Below, one piece after another: positions 52,409 through 60,746 of a stretch of DNA of 64,000 nucleotides (position 1 is its first letter; every line of letters begins with the position of its first letter). The notes beneath the pieces are model-generated. The model had not been told where the DNA came from, did not search any database, and saw only the letters and a program-made list of their open reading frames with translations. Source of the DNA: Corynebacterium aurimucosum ATCC 700975 (GTDB lineage: Bacteria; Actinomycetota; Actinomycetes; Mycobacteriales; Mycobacteriaceae); assembly GCF_007672725.1 (NCBI RefSeq), contig NZ_VDTC01000006.1:108916-172915 (forward strand), read 5' to 3'. A program made the position numbers and the translations under genes.

Positions 52409-53860
52409 ATGACCTCACGCCTAGCCAGTCCTGCTGACGCCAACCGGAAGGTTGGCACCCGCGCTCTTATTCTCACCCTCGTGCTCATCGTGCCGCTCAT
52501 TGTCGGTGCGGTCGTCGCCGCCGTGTCCGAGTGGCAGCCGGCCGAAACCTGGTCGCAGGAACAGGCCGGGGCTCCCAGCGATGGCACCATCGATCCGGCT
52601 GAGCTTTACGACGTCTCCCGTGCCCTCTCGGAAGCCAATGCCCAAGCCGGCTTTTTGGCTAATGGCGCGCAGCAGCTTGCCGACGGCACAGGGGAGCTGC
52701 AGGATGGCGCCGGTGAGCTTGGCGGCGGAGTAGACAAGCTGGCTGGCGGCTCGCAAGAACTGTATGACGGGCTCGTGCAGCTGCAGTCCGGCACCGCCCA
52801 GCTGGGCAACGGCGCCACCGAGCTGGCCGACGGCGTCGGCGGAGCCGTCGACCAAGTCATCGGTCTCGGGGTGGTTCGCGGACAGCTTCTGCAGGCAATC
52901 GACGGCACCTTAAAGGACCTAGAAGGAAACAACTCGGCGGAGGCAAAGAATATCCGCTCGCAGCTCGGTGATCTGCGCGGCCAGGTGGAGAACTTCCAAT
53001 TCGACCAATCCGTTCAGGATCAATTGACGCAACTCAAAGATGGTTCGCGCGAGCTTTCCAATCAGCTGGCCGTCAATGGTTATGCCTATCACGATGGCGT
53101 CTACCAAGCCACCGAGGGGGCGAAGCAGCTCAACGCCGGTATCGGTGAGCTCAACGCGAAGGTCGATGAAGCCTTGAAGGGCGTGGACCAGCTCGTTGCC
53201 GGTGCGGAGAAGGTCGATGGCATGGCCAAGCAGAACCGGACCAAGGTGCAGGGCGCGCAGCGTGCGATGCCGACCGTCGCCGGGCCCGCCGAGGGTGGCA
53301 GCGAGCCCGCCCAGCTGCTGAGCCCCATCGTCGCTATGTTGCTAGCAGCCATCGCTGCTCTTGGCGGCGGTGTTATCGGCGCGCTGTTGACGCGCGTGGA
53401 GCGCCGCATCCTCACGCTTCTCGGCGGGGCGGTGCTGATTGGTGTCGTCGTGGGCTTGCTCGTGGCCCTCCTGGCTACTGGCGTGACCGCAGCCGCGGTG
53501 GCCTGGGCGGGGCTCGCGGCGGCGGGGGCCGGGGTGGCGTCGGCAAGCATTGCGTACGCGCTTGCGCGTGGCCTTGGCGCGGGCGGCTGGGTCCTGGGCA
53601 GCGTGCTCGCCGTGGCGCAGGTTGGCATCGTGGGCTGGGCGTGGAAGGCGGCGTCGACCGGCACCGATCTCAACGCTGCGATGAGCGCGCTCGTGCACCT
53701 CTTCCCCATGCAGTGGGCCACCTCCGCCATCACCGTGGCAGGTAATGGCGGGCAGTCCCCACAGTTGTGGACTGCTCTGGTCATTTTGGGGGTAATCACC
53801 ATTGCGGCCTTCGTGCTCGTGGGGGCACCTGCAGGGCGGGCCGAAAAGGAAAAAGCCTAG
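52409..53860 (+). CDS. YhgE/Pip-like membrane protein
   Basis: A 483-residue protein. One helix near the start (ALILTLVLIVPLIVGAVVAAV) is followed by a long external region with repeated 7-residue units such as LADGTGEL, LQDGAGEL and LGNGATEL. These are the hallmark of YhgE/Pip proteins, some of which are phage receptors or type VII secretion-related. Four to six helices form the C-terminal third. The C-terminal ABC-2-like part is shorter than in full-length family members. I prefer the ATG at 52409 over the GTG at 52388 because a TAGTTT box lies seven bases before it (leaderless). Confidence 0.75.
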   Translation: MTSRLASPADANRKVGTRALILTLVLIVPLIVGAVVAAVSEWQPAETWSQEQAGAPSDGTIDPAELYDVSRALSEANAQAGFLANGAQQLADGTGELQDGAGELGGGVDKLAGGSQELYDGLVQLQSGTAQLGNGATELADGVGGAVDQVIGLGVVRGQLLQAIDGTLKDLEGNNSAEAKNIRSQLGDLRGQVENFQFDQSVQDQLTQLKDGSRELSNQLAVNGYAYHDGVYQATEGAKQLNAGIGELNAKVDEALKGVDQLVAGAEKVDGMAKQNRTKVQGAQRAMPTVAGPAEGGSEPAQLLSPIVAMLLAAIAALGGGVIGALLTRVERRILTLLGGAVLIGVVVGLLVALLATGVTAAAVAWAGLAAAGAGVASASIAYALARGLGAGGWVLGSVLAVAQVGIVGWAWKAASTGTDLNAAMSALVHLFPMQWATSAITVAGNGGQSPQLWTALVILGVITIAAFVLVGAPAGRAEKEKA

Positions 53861-53951
53861 CTCACGGCCCTGCGTCCGACACATCGCAGAAGTGCCACGA
53901 TATGTTACTCGGTTTTCCAGATTTTGCTACCGCTGTGAATGGAAAGAGTGC

Positions 53952-54064
53952 TAGAGTGAAAGTCGCTCACAAAGCCTACTTAGGGGGTAGGCAAACGGTT
54001 TCTCCAATCCGTTGTGAGTGATAGGGAATAGGGGCGACGCGGCTGCTGTAGGGGCACCGCGTCG
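53952..54064 (+). promoter_or_regulatory. Promoter and structured leader RNA (possible riboswitch-like element)
   Basis: A -10 box TAGAGT (53952-53957) predicts a start near 53963, exactly where a foldable region begins. The outer stem TCGCTCACAA (53963-53972) pairs with TTGTGAGTGA (54012-54021, one G-U). Inside are two hairpins, GCCTAC/GTAGGC (53974-53992) and ACGG/CCGT (53995-54012), making a three-way junction. A terminator-like hairpin CGACGCGG/CCGCGTCG (54035-54064) followed by TTTCC comes next, before the gene at 54123. No known riboswitch class is recognised. Confidence 0.45.
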
Positions 54065-54122
54065 TTTCCAATTGTGGGGGTAAAGTTGGCGGCACCGACT
54101 GCCCAGGAATTGGAGAAACACC

Positions 54123-55625
54123 GTGACCGACTCCCGCGATATCAAACCTTTCGCTGCCAGCCGTGGCCCTAAAGTGACCTCTGTTGGGGCCATCATCGGT
54201 GCGGCGCTGGTGGGTGGTCTGTTGCTCGGGGGAATCGGCGCGGGTGCGAGCCTGGCGGCCTTCGATGAGCCCGAGCGCTCCGACTATGTCATCCAGCCCG
54301 CACAGCGTGAGGTGCAGGCTGACATCATGGACCCGGACGATGTGCTCACCCAGGAGGAAGAAGAGCGCATGCTTAGCGATGTCTCCCGGATCGCCGCCCC
54401 AGACGTGGTCCAGGGGCTGCATTACATGGTCTTTGCCAAGAACAAAGAAAACGTTAACGACTCCGTGGAGGAGTACCTGCGCGATAATCACCCGGAGCTC
54501 ATCGGAAAGGATAAGTTCGCCGATGGTCAGGTCTTCGTCGGCGTGGGACTCGACCCGCGCCAGGCCTTCGTCTTTGCGGGTGAGGACGTGTCCGGGCCGA
54601 TGAAGCTGCGCAAAGGTGACAGCCATTTGGAGCAGTCCATCGAAGCCATTAAGCCGGGCGTGCGGGATGACAACATTCCTGCTGGGCTTTTTGCTGGCGC
54701 GGCGGCAGCGATCGATGTGGACCGTGCTGCGGATGCCCAGTACGAGAGCGCGAAAGATGGGCGCATTGGAGCGGCCATTGGCCTCGGGGCGGCGGGCCTG
54801 GGCGTCGGTGGCGCGGGCGCAGGCATCGTCGGCGGTACTCGTCGCAGCCGGCAGAAGAAGGCGCAGCAGGCGCGCGAGAACTGGGACTATGTCTCGCAGA
54901 CCTATACCGATGTGGCGCAGCGTCTGAGGGAGATCGATATCCGGGCGCACTCGCTGCAATCGGGTCTGGTGGATGAGCGTTTGCGTGAGGACTGGGAGGG
55001 CCTTCGCGATGACTTCCTCGCCATCGATGCCCAGGTGGGATCCCTTATGTCGATTCCGGCCGATGCGCCGGATGAACAGTTCCGCTCGTATGCCGAGCCC
55101 ATCGCCCACGCGCGCGAGCTGTGTGAGCGCGTGGAAACCGCCGAAGTCAACATTGAAAAGCTGCGCCGCATCGAAGACGCTGATGCCGATGCCCGCCGCT
55201 TCGAGCTCTACGAGTTGGGTAAAGACCTGGCCCAGGCAGGCTACTTGGCGGCGGATATCGACTCGGCGCTTGAGCGTCACGCCAAGGAGCTGGAAGGTGC
55301 CGCCGTTGCACTCTCCAACGAGCCTAATCACCCGCAGTTCATGGAACGCTACTTGGAGCTCTTGGACCGCACCGCGCTACTCTCTGAGCACCTGCAGGCG
55401 CAGCTGCAGAAGCGCAACGAGGCCGACGAGCGCCCAGAGCGCACGCGCATCTATGATTCCAACTTCTTCGCCGGTTCCGGCTACCACGGCTACGTGCCCT
55501 TCTACGTTGTGAGCACCTGGGACAGCGATGCCACCACCGCGCGCGATAGCTCCTCCAGCAGCGGCGGCGTCAACAGCGGGTTTAGCTCGGGCTTTTCCGG
55601 TTCGGGTGGATCTTCGAGCTTCTAG
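54123..55625 (+). CDS. TPM-like / DUF5129-type membrane-anchored protein
   Basis: A 500-residue protein. A short cytosolic start is followed by one helix (about 18-43) and an external domain of about 150 residues with the TPM-like layout (DPDDVLTQEEEERMLSDV, then HYMVFAKNKENVNDS, then DGQVFVGVGLDPRQAFVFAG). A second helix (about 220-242) leads to a long helical domain inside. The tail is Ser/Gly-rich and ends in GGSSSF, as in other TPM proteins. I recall this architecture as DUF5129 in corynebacteria. The function is unknown. The GTG start lies behind an unusual structured leader. Confidence 0.65.
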   Translation: MTDSRDIKPFAASRGPKVTSVGAIIGAALVGGLLLGGIGAGASLAAFDEPERSDYVIQPAQREVQADIMDPDDVLTQEEEERMLSDVSRIAAPDVVQGLHYMVFAKNKENVNDSVEEYLRDNHPELIGKDKFADGQVFVGVGLDPRQAFVFAGEDVSGPMKLRKGDSHLEQSIEAIKPGVRDDNIPAGLFAGAAAAIDVDRAADAQYESAKDGRIGAAIGLGAAGLGVGGAGAGIVGGTRRSRQKKAQQARENWDYVSQTYTDVAQRLREIDIRAHSLQSGLVDERLREDWEGLRDDFLAIDAQVGSLMSIPADAPDEQFRSYAEPIAHARELCERVETAEVNIEKLRRIEDADADARRFELYELGKDLAQAGYLAADIDSALERHAKELEGAAVALSNEPNHPQFMERYLELLDRTALLSEHLQAQLQKRNEADERPERTRIYDSNFFAGSGYHGYVPFYVVSTWDSDATTARDSSSSSGGVNSGFSSGFSGSGGSSSF

Positions 55626-55779
55626 GGCTGGTTAAAAGCCCTTAACCGTGAAACGCAAGAGAACTCGAAGCTGCCTACTGCTTGGTTCCCGTTGGCAAAA
55701 CCTCTCACAGGGAATTGGCTTCCTGCAGGAGATTTGTGGCAACCATGCATTTACCTGAGTGTGGCTTTCCTGACCCGTT

Positions 55780-56640
55780 CTAGTTTTTCCCGGTTTTCCT
55801 GACCACATTTAGGAAGTCGATAACTGGCCTCTCGGCATAGATAATCTCTGAATGGTGGAGATCTGAGATGGATCGCCCGCATAGGTGGAGTTTCGATTCA
55901 TAGGTGAAAGCTCCTCGCGCAGCCGATAACTGACTCGCAAAGGGGATCCATGAATAGCGAGAATCTTCTACTAGTTGATATTCGACAGCTCGTTTTACTA
56001 AAGCGCATACCCAATCAGCAAACTGGATATTAGAAGAGAGTTTACTGTCGATGTGCATGGGCGGTTCAATTAATCGCCGCATTTCCTTATGCTCGGTAGC
56101 TCGACCCAGAATATGGGCGTACATCACAGGTAAGCGCTGGATTCGGGATTTTTCATTGATTTGATCCATTAGCACGAGCATCGATTGGTCTAACGAATGT
56201 GCATGATTCGCCAGCCTATTTAAGGATTCCCTCATTGAGGTTTCTTCTCGCTGGCGAAATTCATTTGGACCACAGTTAGTCTCTTTGGGAGTGCCTATTG
56301 GCTTTTCTTCAGCATAGTAGAAAAGGTTTCCATTCAATTGCCTAAGTTTGGAAATCAGACTTCCAAGCAGTCTTAAATTTTGGGGACGTTCATCGTATGC
56401 CTTGGCGAACAGTAAATCTGCGCCTTTTCTTTCCCATCGACCAGGATCGACGTTGTCTGGAATATCATTTTGGAAGAATTGCTTCTTTCGTTCCGCGAAG
56501 AAGGCGCCAAATTGCCGAGCATTATCTTCGGGAATTACAAAGCCGCCATAACCAAAAGCGGGGCTATCAGAGAACTTCTTGTGTGAAGGATGGACAAAGG
56601 CCCCAGGGGAACCAATTTCGTCAAGGTATGCGAGCAGCAA
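55780..56640 (-). CDS. DUF3800 protein
   Basis: A 286-residue DUF3800 protein: opening YLDEIGSPG with the conserved Asp-Glu, the later VLMDQINE, and the C-terminal FADWVCALVKRAVEY. The family has an RNase-H-like fold and is often found in defence islands and mobile regions, but its activity is not established. I set the start at the TTG 56640, because GGAG lies six bases before it and family members begin just before YxDE; a GTG ten codons upstream abuts a hairpin. GC is lower than in the core genes, and the flanks are accessory. Confidence 0.8.
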   Translation of the reverse strand: MLLAYLDEIGSPGAFVHPSHKKFSDSPAFGYGGFVIPEDNARQFGAFFAERKKQFFQNDIPDNVDPGRWERKGADLLFAKAYDERPQNLRLLGSLISKLRQLNGNLFYYAEEKPIGTPKETNCGPNEFRQREETSMRESLNRLANHAHSLDQSMLVLMDQINEKSRIQRLPVMYAHILGRATEHKEMRRLIEPPMHIDSKLSSNIQFADWVCALVKRAVEYQLVEDSRYSWIPFASQLSAARGAFTYESKLHLCGRSISDLHHSEIIYAERPVIDFLNVVRKTGKN

Positions 56641-56670
56641 ATTGAACTCCGTGACTCCGGAAAATGGCAC

Positions 56671-56697
56671 GAGAGCCGATGCTAAGCATCGGCTCTC
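56671..56697. repeat. Perfect 12-base hairpin upstream of the DUF3800 gene
   Basis: GAGAGCCGATGC (56671-56682) and GCATCGGCTCTC (56686-56697) flank TAA. It lies 30-57 bases before the DUF3800 start. It may be a terminator for something upstream, an attenuator, or an operator. Confidence 0.5.
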
Positions 56698-57460
56698 GGA
56701 GTTGTTGCCCGGGGTATTCTTGCCTCGCGGCTCAACGCCTGGCGTACTTCTGTGAGTATATATGTGTATTTACGCGTCGGCAATTGGTGGCTTTCTACTG
56801 ATGCGGTACCTTCAATCGCGGAAGAGGGGGATGTGCCCTCGGCATTTGCCCTGAGGAGGTCTAGGCTGACCTAACTGTGACCCGGTGCTTCAACTGCTGC
56901 ACTGTTCGTCTTGGTCCTGGTGCGGTGCGCTCTCAGTACGAAGAATAAACCTGGTCATGTTTGCAGAGCTAGCCGAACTTACCAATCTCATTGGCTTCGG
57001 TCACGATGTTGGTCAGGGAAGAAATCTCGGACGCGGTATGTCCCGGTCGATGGGGTGCAGCGCGTCACGTTGTTTACGCTTCTCCTTAACCCCTCTTTTA
57101 GAGGTGAAAACGAAAAAGAACCCGCAGTTTCCTGCGGGTTGAGTCTTTTGCGAAACTACCCACCCACCTGCAACGACCCGAACCACAGCTATGGTTTCCG
57201 TCGGTTTCCGTTCCCGGTTCCGTCGGCAGGTGGGCCGGGGCGGTGTCGGAGGTGGGGCACACCACGTGGTTCGTCCCCAGTCCTAGCCCCTATCCGCGAG
57301 AGGGACAGGATAACGCCACGACCGGAGACACACCCCGCCGCCAAAGTCACAAGCAAGTTTATGTTGCTGGAGGTCTACGCGACGTGCTTAGCGCATACGC
57401 TGTGACAGCCCATAGCGCGGAGCCAAAACCACCGCGCCCCTTGTTTAAGGAAGAGCCTGA
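56698..57460. other. 760 bases with no supported gene
   Basis: Open frames here lack ribosome sites and protein-like composition, so I call none. The stretch contains a terminator-like stem at 57119-57140, a copy of the island's GACGAACC motif (minus strand, 57268-57275), and a GCGCGG/CCGCGC stem at 57415-57437 just after the end of the small membrane gene. Confidence 0.5.
57119..57140 (-). terminator. Intrinsic terminator in the accessory island
   Basis: AACCCGCAG (57119-57127) and CTGCGGGTT (57132-57140) form a perfect 9-base stem with loop TTTC. On the minus strand CTTTTTCGTTTTC follows, so it best fits transcripts coming from the regulator and small membrane genes 320 bases upstream; weaker T-rich sequence follows on the plus strand. 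Confidence 0.65.
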
Positions 57461-57682
57461 TTACTCGGGGATCTCGCTGAGTTGGGCCTCAATCCGATCC
57501 AACCGCTCGGTGATGTTGCGTAGATGCTCCACGATGAGTTGGTTGGAACCATCGATCGCCGTCGCCGTTTCGCGTCGTGCGCTGGTGACGGTGCGTACCA
57601 CCCAGACGGTAAGAGCAACGAAGATCGCGAGTGGTAATGCGGCGGCGAGGATGACAAGAAATACGGTAGCGGTAAGTGTCAC
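57461..57682 (-). CDS. Small membrane protein with coiled-coil tail
   Basis: A 73-residue protein: one membrane helix (VFLVILAAALPLAIFVALTVWVV), then a hydrophilic helix (NQLIVEHLRNITERLDRIEAQL) with heptads typical of a coiled coil. Its GTG overlaps the stop of the ArsR-like gene by four bases (GTGA), so it is translationally coupled to the regulator. The pair resembles regulator/membrane-partner modules in which the small protein signals to, or is controlled by, the repressor. No family is recognised. Confidence 0.7.
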   Translation of the reverse strand: MTLTATVFLVILAAALPLAIFVALTVWVVRTVTSARRETATAIDGSNQLIVEHLRNITERLDRIEAQLSEIPE

Positions 57683-57987
57683 GAAGATTCCCTTTTCTGT
57701 TCTTGATTAATCAGGTGCCTAATGTGGTCTGGAGTTACTTCAAGCTGAAACGGAGCGACCCAGTAGTGCTTCCTCACTCGGCTCTCTCCGAGCTGTTCCA
57801 GGCCACTCTCGATGAGTCCAGCAGCTTCCAAGCGGTTGAGGTGCTGGTAGAGCAGTGGCCGAGACATCCCGAGTCGGCGGGCCAGCTCACTGACATGGGT
57901 CGAATCCGTCTCTAGGGAGGCGATAATTCGCAACCGAGGCTCACTTCCAAGAGCACTGAGCATCTGAGCGAGCCGTGCTGCGTCCAT
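57679..57987 (-). CDS. ArsR-like winged-helix regulator
   Basis: A 102-residue DNA-binding protein. LGSEPRLRIIASLETDSTHVSELARRLGMSRPLLYQHLNRLEAAGLI is a clear winged-helix of the ArsR/HTH_20 type, followed by a beta wing and a short C-terminal helix. No metal-binding Cys pairs are visible, so a metal sensor is unlikely. The second ATG of an ATGATG start is preferred because GGAGG lies four bases before it. A palindrome 34 bases upstream is a likely autoregulatory operator. Confidence 0.8.
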   Translation of the reverse strand: MDAARLAQMLSALGSEPRLRIIASLETDSTHVSELARRLGMSRPLLYQHLNRLEAAGLIESGLEQLGESRVRKHYWVAPFQLEVTPDHIRHLINQEQKRESS

Positions 57988-58020
57988 CATCCCTCCGTAT
58001 CGTAATCGAACGATGTCAGG

Positions 58021-58038
58021 TGTAAGTATATGCTTACA
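58021..58038 (-). promoter_or_regulatory. Operator-like palindrome of the ArsR-like gene
   Basis: TGTAAGTATATGCTTACA is palindromic at 16 of 18 positions, with perfect TGTAAG/CTTACA arms. It lies 34 bases before the ArsR-like start, where the promoter must be, so it probably serves autoregulation. Confidence 0.6.
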
Positions 58039-58139
58039 GTCAGCGGTGCGCAAGTTCTGCCGGGTCTGGCGGAGACGCTGCCCGACTTAAGACGTGGCCG
58101 GTGTCCCATCACGTCCCCTCTTCACCCTCCCCAAGAAGA

Positions 58140-58171
58140 AACCCAGCCGCAGCACACACCACAGCTGGGTT
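58140..58171 (-). terminator. Terminator after the 58.2 kb gene
   Basis: AACCCAGC (58140-58147) and GCTGGGTT (58164-58171); on the minus strand TTCTTCTTGG follows. It lies 29 bases beyond the stop of the gene at 58200. Confidence 0.65.
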
Positions 58172-58199
58172 CCTTCATGGCTTACAGCGTAGCCAGCAG

Positions 58200-58868
58200 C
58201 TACAGCCGCTCGATGTCTACATCGCCATCGAGAATCCTCGGCTCTACCTCCATGTGGATCCCGCGGTAGGGAAGTAGTGCGCGGATAATGTCGTGGGTGA
58301 TGTCGATGCCTGGAGATGGTTCGTCCCGCAAAAGGTGGTACAGGCTAGGGCAGTAGTCCACGCCGGGAAACTCGTCCTTTGCTTCGGGAACGCACCCGTC
58401 CGGGTCAAAAGTCGTGCAGCGAATGATCAGGTCGTCGTGGACACTATTGGGCCGATTGATGGTGAGTCCTGGTGTGGTGGCAGACATGTCTGCAACCGTG
58501 GCCTCGTTTACAGACCGGGTAAGCGGGATTAGGCCGCGGGCGGACTCACCGCCTTGGATGCGGGTGAGTCCCGCACGGTTTCCGTAAGTGTCGGCCAGGG
58601 TGACAAACGTGACGCGCACCGGGGCAGTGGCCACCGACATGGAGTTAAACGCGGTGAGGACGTTGATTTCGCGCTCGGTGATAAGCCCCTGCGGGCCTGT
58701 GAAGCTAATGACGTGGTTGTAGAGCGCGGCGGTGGACATGGACAAGATGGTGTCGGCCACCTGTTTTCCCTGTTTCAGGGTTTCGGTGACTTGGGCGAGG
58801 TCGTCTACCTCAAGCTCGGCGGTGAAGTACTGGCAGTACAGTGGTGTGCTCATGTCGAGTGTGGACAT
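58200..58868 (-). CDS. Island protein of unknown function
   Basis: A 222-residue soluble protein with no membrane helix or signal. It has mixed alpha/beta composition, with stretches such as ALYNHVISFTGPQGLITEREI, PVRVTFVTLADTYGNRAGL and an acidic end (EVEPRILDGDVDIERL). The ATG at 58868 follows AAAGG and a copy of GGGACGAACC, which abuts the start codon; a second copy of that motif lies inside the gene. Its upstream region carries the palindromes TTGCGGATACGCAA, shared with the divergent recombinase-like gene. The family is not recognised. Confidence 0.65.
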   Translation of the reverse strand: MSTLDMSTPLYCQYFTAELEVDDLAQVTETLKQGKQVADTILSMSTAALYNHVISFTGPQGLITEREINVLTAFNSMSVATAPVRVTFVTLADTYGNRAGLTRIQGGESARGLIPLTRSVNEATVADMSATTPGLTINRPNSVHDDLIIRCTTFDPDGCVPEAKDEFPGVDYCPSLYHLLRDEPSPGIDITHDIIRALLPYRGIHMEVEPRILDGDVDIERL

Positions 58869-58938
58869 GGTTCGTCCCTTTCCTTTGAGGGTGTGAGCAG
58901 TGGAAATGTCAAGTGTCGGGCACGGTAACAGGTAGAAA

Positions 58939-58954
58939 TTTGCGGATACGCAAA
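58939..58954. repeat. Palindrome copy 1 (TTTGCGGATACGCAAA)
   Basis: TTGCGGATACGCAA with one extra complementary base pair on each side; arms TTTGCG and CGCAAA around GATA. It lies 70 bases upstream of the island gene at 58868. Copies follow at 59018, 60515 and 60536, with variants at 59289 and 59369. Confidence 0.75.
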
Positions 58955-59017
58955 CTGTCCGCGCGGTGGGTTGCCGATGTGCGAGGTTTGGCAACAAGCC
59001 GCGTGAGTTAAGACAAA

Positions 59018-59033
59018 ATTGCGGATACGCAAT
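59018..59033. repeat. Palindrome copy 2 (ATTGCGGATACGCAAT)
   Basis: The same 14-base core as copy 1, with complementary A/T ends, 79 bases away. The pair lies between the divergent genes at 58868 and 59482. Confidence 0.75.
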
Positions 59034-59288
59034 CGCGCTCGACGGTGGTCACGCTAGTCGGTGCGGGGTGTGGTTGAGGCTCCGCGCAGGTCGCGCACGT
59101 ATCGGTTAGCCACAACCGGGGGCAGCGGATCTACATGTTGTGGTGGGCATAGCTGTGGGCCACAAAGCGGGGCCTTGAAGGACTTGGTGGGTAGGATTAA
59201 GGCCGTGTCCGAGGCTCGCGCGGGGGTACTAAATATGGCATGTCCCTTTTTTGATCTCCACAACATGATGTGGTGGTTCGTCTGGTAG

Positions 59289-59382
59289 ATGTTTGCGGAA
59301 CCGCAAACATGCAGGCCATATAAGAAATTCCTGCGAAGTTGGCGGTGTGAGGCCACCTGCTTGCCAGATTGCAGATCGGCAA
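59289..59382. repeat. Variant palindromes upstream of the first recombinase-like gene
   Basis: ATGTTTGCGG (59289-59298) and CCGCAAACAT (59301-59310) form a perfect 22-base palindrome with an AA centre, closely related to the TTGCGGATACGCAA sites. A weaker relative, TTGCAGATCGGCAA, is at 59369-59382. Both lie within 200 bases of the start at 59482. Confidence 0.6.
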
Positions 59383-59481
59383 ACAAGACTATGTGTAGCG
59401 GAGTGCACTGCGTGGCCTAGCTACGTAGCATCCACTACACCGCCCCATTCCACTGCGATCGTGCCGACGAAGGAAAGGCCC

Positions 59482-60477
59482 ATGTCCAGTAACTACACCA
59501 CCGCCGACTATGAGGCGATCATCGCCAACTACACACCACACGCCGTGCGCTCTGAGCCGTGGAGCCACGTTGCCGACTTCACCCGCGAGTGCGTGCGCGC
59601 ACTTAACATCACCCCGGATAACACCAGCCGCGACGCACTGCGCAACACGCTCAACTGTGTGTCCAAGCTCGCCGCCTGGGTCTGGGTGAGCTACGGCGTG
59701 GTGACTGTCGAGACCGTCTTCCACCCCGACATCATCGGAAACTACTTCCTTGCCGGAGATGGTGCAAAGCTCAGCCCGTCCACCGCAGGAACCCAGCGCT
59801 CGCTGCTGTGTCGTGTGGCGGAGGTGATCAACGACGACTGGAACCCTGACTACCAGCACCCGATTAGCTACGAGCCAACCCTTGAACCCTACGACTCTTA
59901 TGCCTGTGACAGGATGTGGGATTGGGCCGAGTCGCAACCCACAGCTGCCCGCCGCCGCAACTTCACTACGGTGCTAGCACTCACGCTTGGTGCGGGCTTG
60001 CGCGCAGGAGAAATCTGCACGCTGCGCGGCAAAGACGTGCGTGTTGACGGCGACGGGGTGCTGCTGTTTCCGCACGGCTACCGCGGGGCTGGCCCGCGCG
60101 AGGTGCCACTGCTCAAGTCTCATATCGAGGTACTTCAGCCGGTCATTATGGCTACCGGCCCGGAGGACTACCTGTTCAGGCCAGGCCGCGACAACGAGAA
60201 CGTCAGCCAGCTCTCGGCGTATCTCCGCCGGGTAACACCTAGTACATCGCCGGATATGGTGCCGGATACCCGCAGGCTGCGCAATACGTGGATTATCGAC
60301 CGCATTGCAGCCGGAGTTCCCGCTGATGTGCTGTGTGCTGCGGCAGGACTGAAGTCCTTGCACCAGTTTGAGGACTACGTGGTCGAGGCCGGAGCTAACC
60401 GCCGCCATGCCTACCGGATTCTTTTGGCCGGAGGATCGACTCATGGCACCCCAGGTGGAGGCCTGTACGTGCTGTAG
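59482..60477 (+). CDS. Tyrosine-recombinase-fold protein 1, active site incomplete
   Basis: A 331-residue protein laid out like a phage-type integrase: helical N-terminal core-binding region, then TLGAGLRAGEICTLRGKDV (box I Arg, R174), VPLL, DTRRLRNTW and GLKSLHQFEDYV. The second Arg (R267) and a candidate Tyr (Y299) are present. The His of the H-x-L-R box is R264 and the H/W position is L290, so two of the usual catalytic residues are missing. It may be a reduced recombinase or a DNA-binding partner. The ATG has an AAGGAAAGG site. Palindromic repeats flank the gene on both sides. Confidence 0.7.
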   Translation: MSSNYTTADYEAIIANYTPHAVRSEPWSHVADFTRECVRALNITPDNTSRDALRNTLNCVSKLAAWVWVSYGVVTVETVFHPDIIGNYFLAGDGAKLSPSTAGTQRSLLCRVAEVINDDWNPDYQHPISYEPTLEPYDSYACDRMWDWAESQPTAARRRNFTTVLALTLGAGLRAGEICTLRGKDVRVDGDGVLLFPHGYRGAGPREVPLLKSHIEVLQPVIMATGPEDYLFRPGRDNENVSQLSAYLRRVTPSTSPDMVPDTRRLRNTWIIDRIAAGVPADVLCAAAGLKSLHQFEDYVVEAGANRRHAYRILLAGGSTHGTPGGGLYVL

Positions 60478-60514
60478 CTCGGCTCACGGAGACTTCCTGA
60501 GCTATCCCTAGCGA

Positions 60515-60549
60515 TTGCGGATACGCAAAGTTGGATTGCGGATACGCAA
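60515..60549. repeat. Palindrome copies 3 and 4 (TTGCGGATACGCAA twice)
   Basis: Exact copies at 60515-60528 and 60536-60549, 21 bases apart (two helical turns), between the end of recombinase-like gene 1 and the end of the convergent XRE-type gene. A place between gene ends, rather than at a promoter, argues for a recombination or replication site as well as for an operator. Confidence 0.7.
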
Positions 60550-60746
60550 AACTCGCCTCATGGCGCACAGACCGCACCAGGGACGAACCACCCTGTGACC
60601 TGCGGGTTTACTCATGGTCTGAGGTAAGAAGGCACCGCCACCTATTTCGTGGTGTAGGTGTGCTCACCTCGTGAGCCATGAACGACACCCATGTAACTCA
60701 CACCCGCCTTACCAGTGTCGGAAACATGCAGTTTCCAACCCTCGGG

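Noticed and set aside
56856..56874. DtxR-like iron box (GAGGTCTAGGCTGACCTAA)
   Set aside because: Only about 12 of 19 positions fit the consensus, and the left half is poor. No iron gene is adjacent.
56885..57405. Overlapping plus-strand open frames of 85 and 164 codons
   Set aside because: Composition is not protein-like, ribosome sites are lacking, and a terminator hairpin lies inside.
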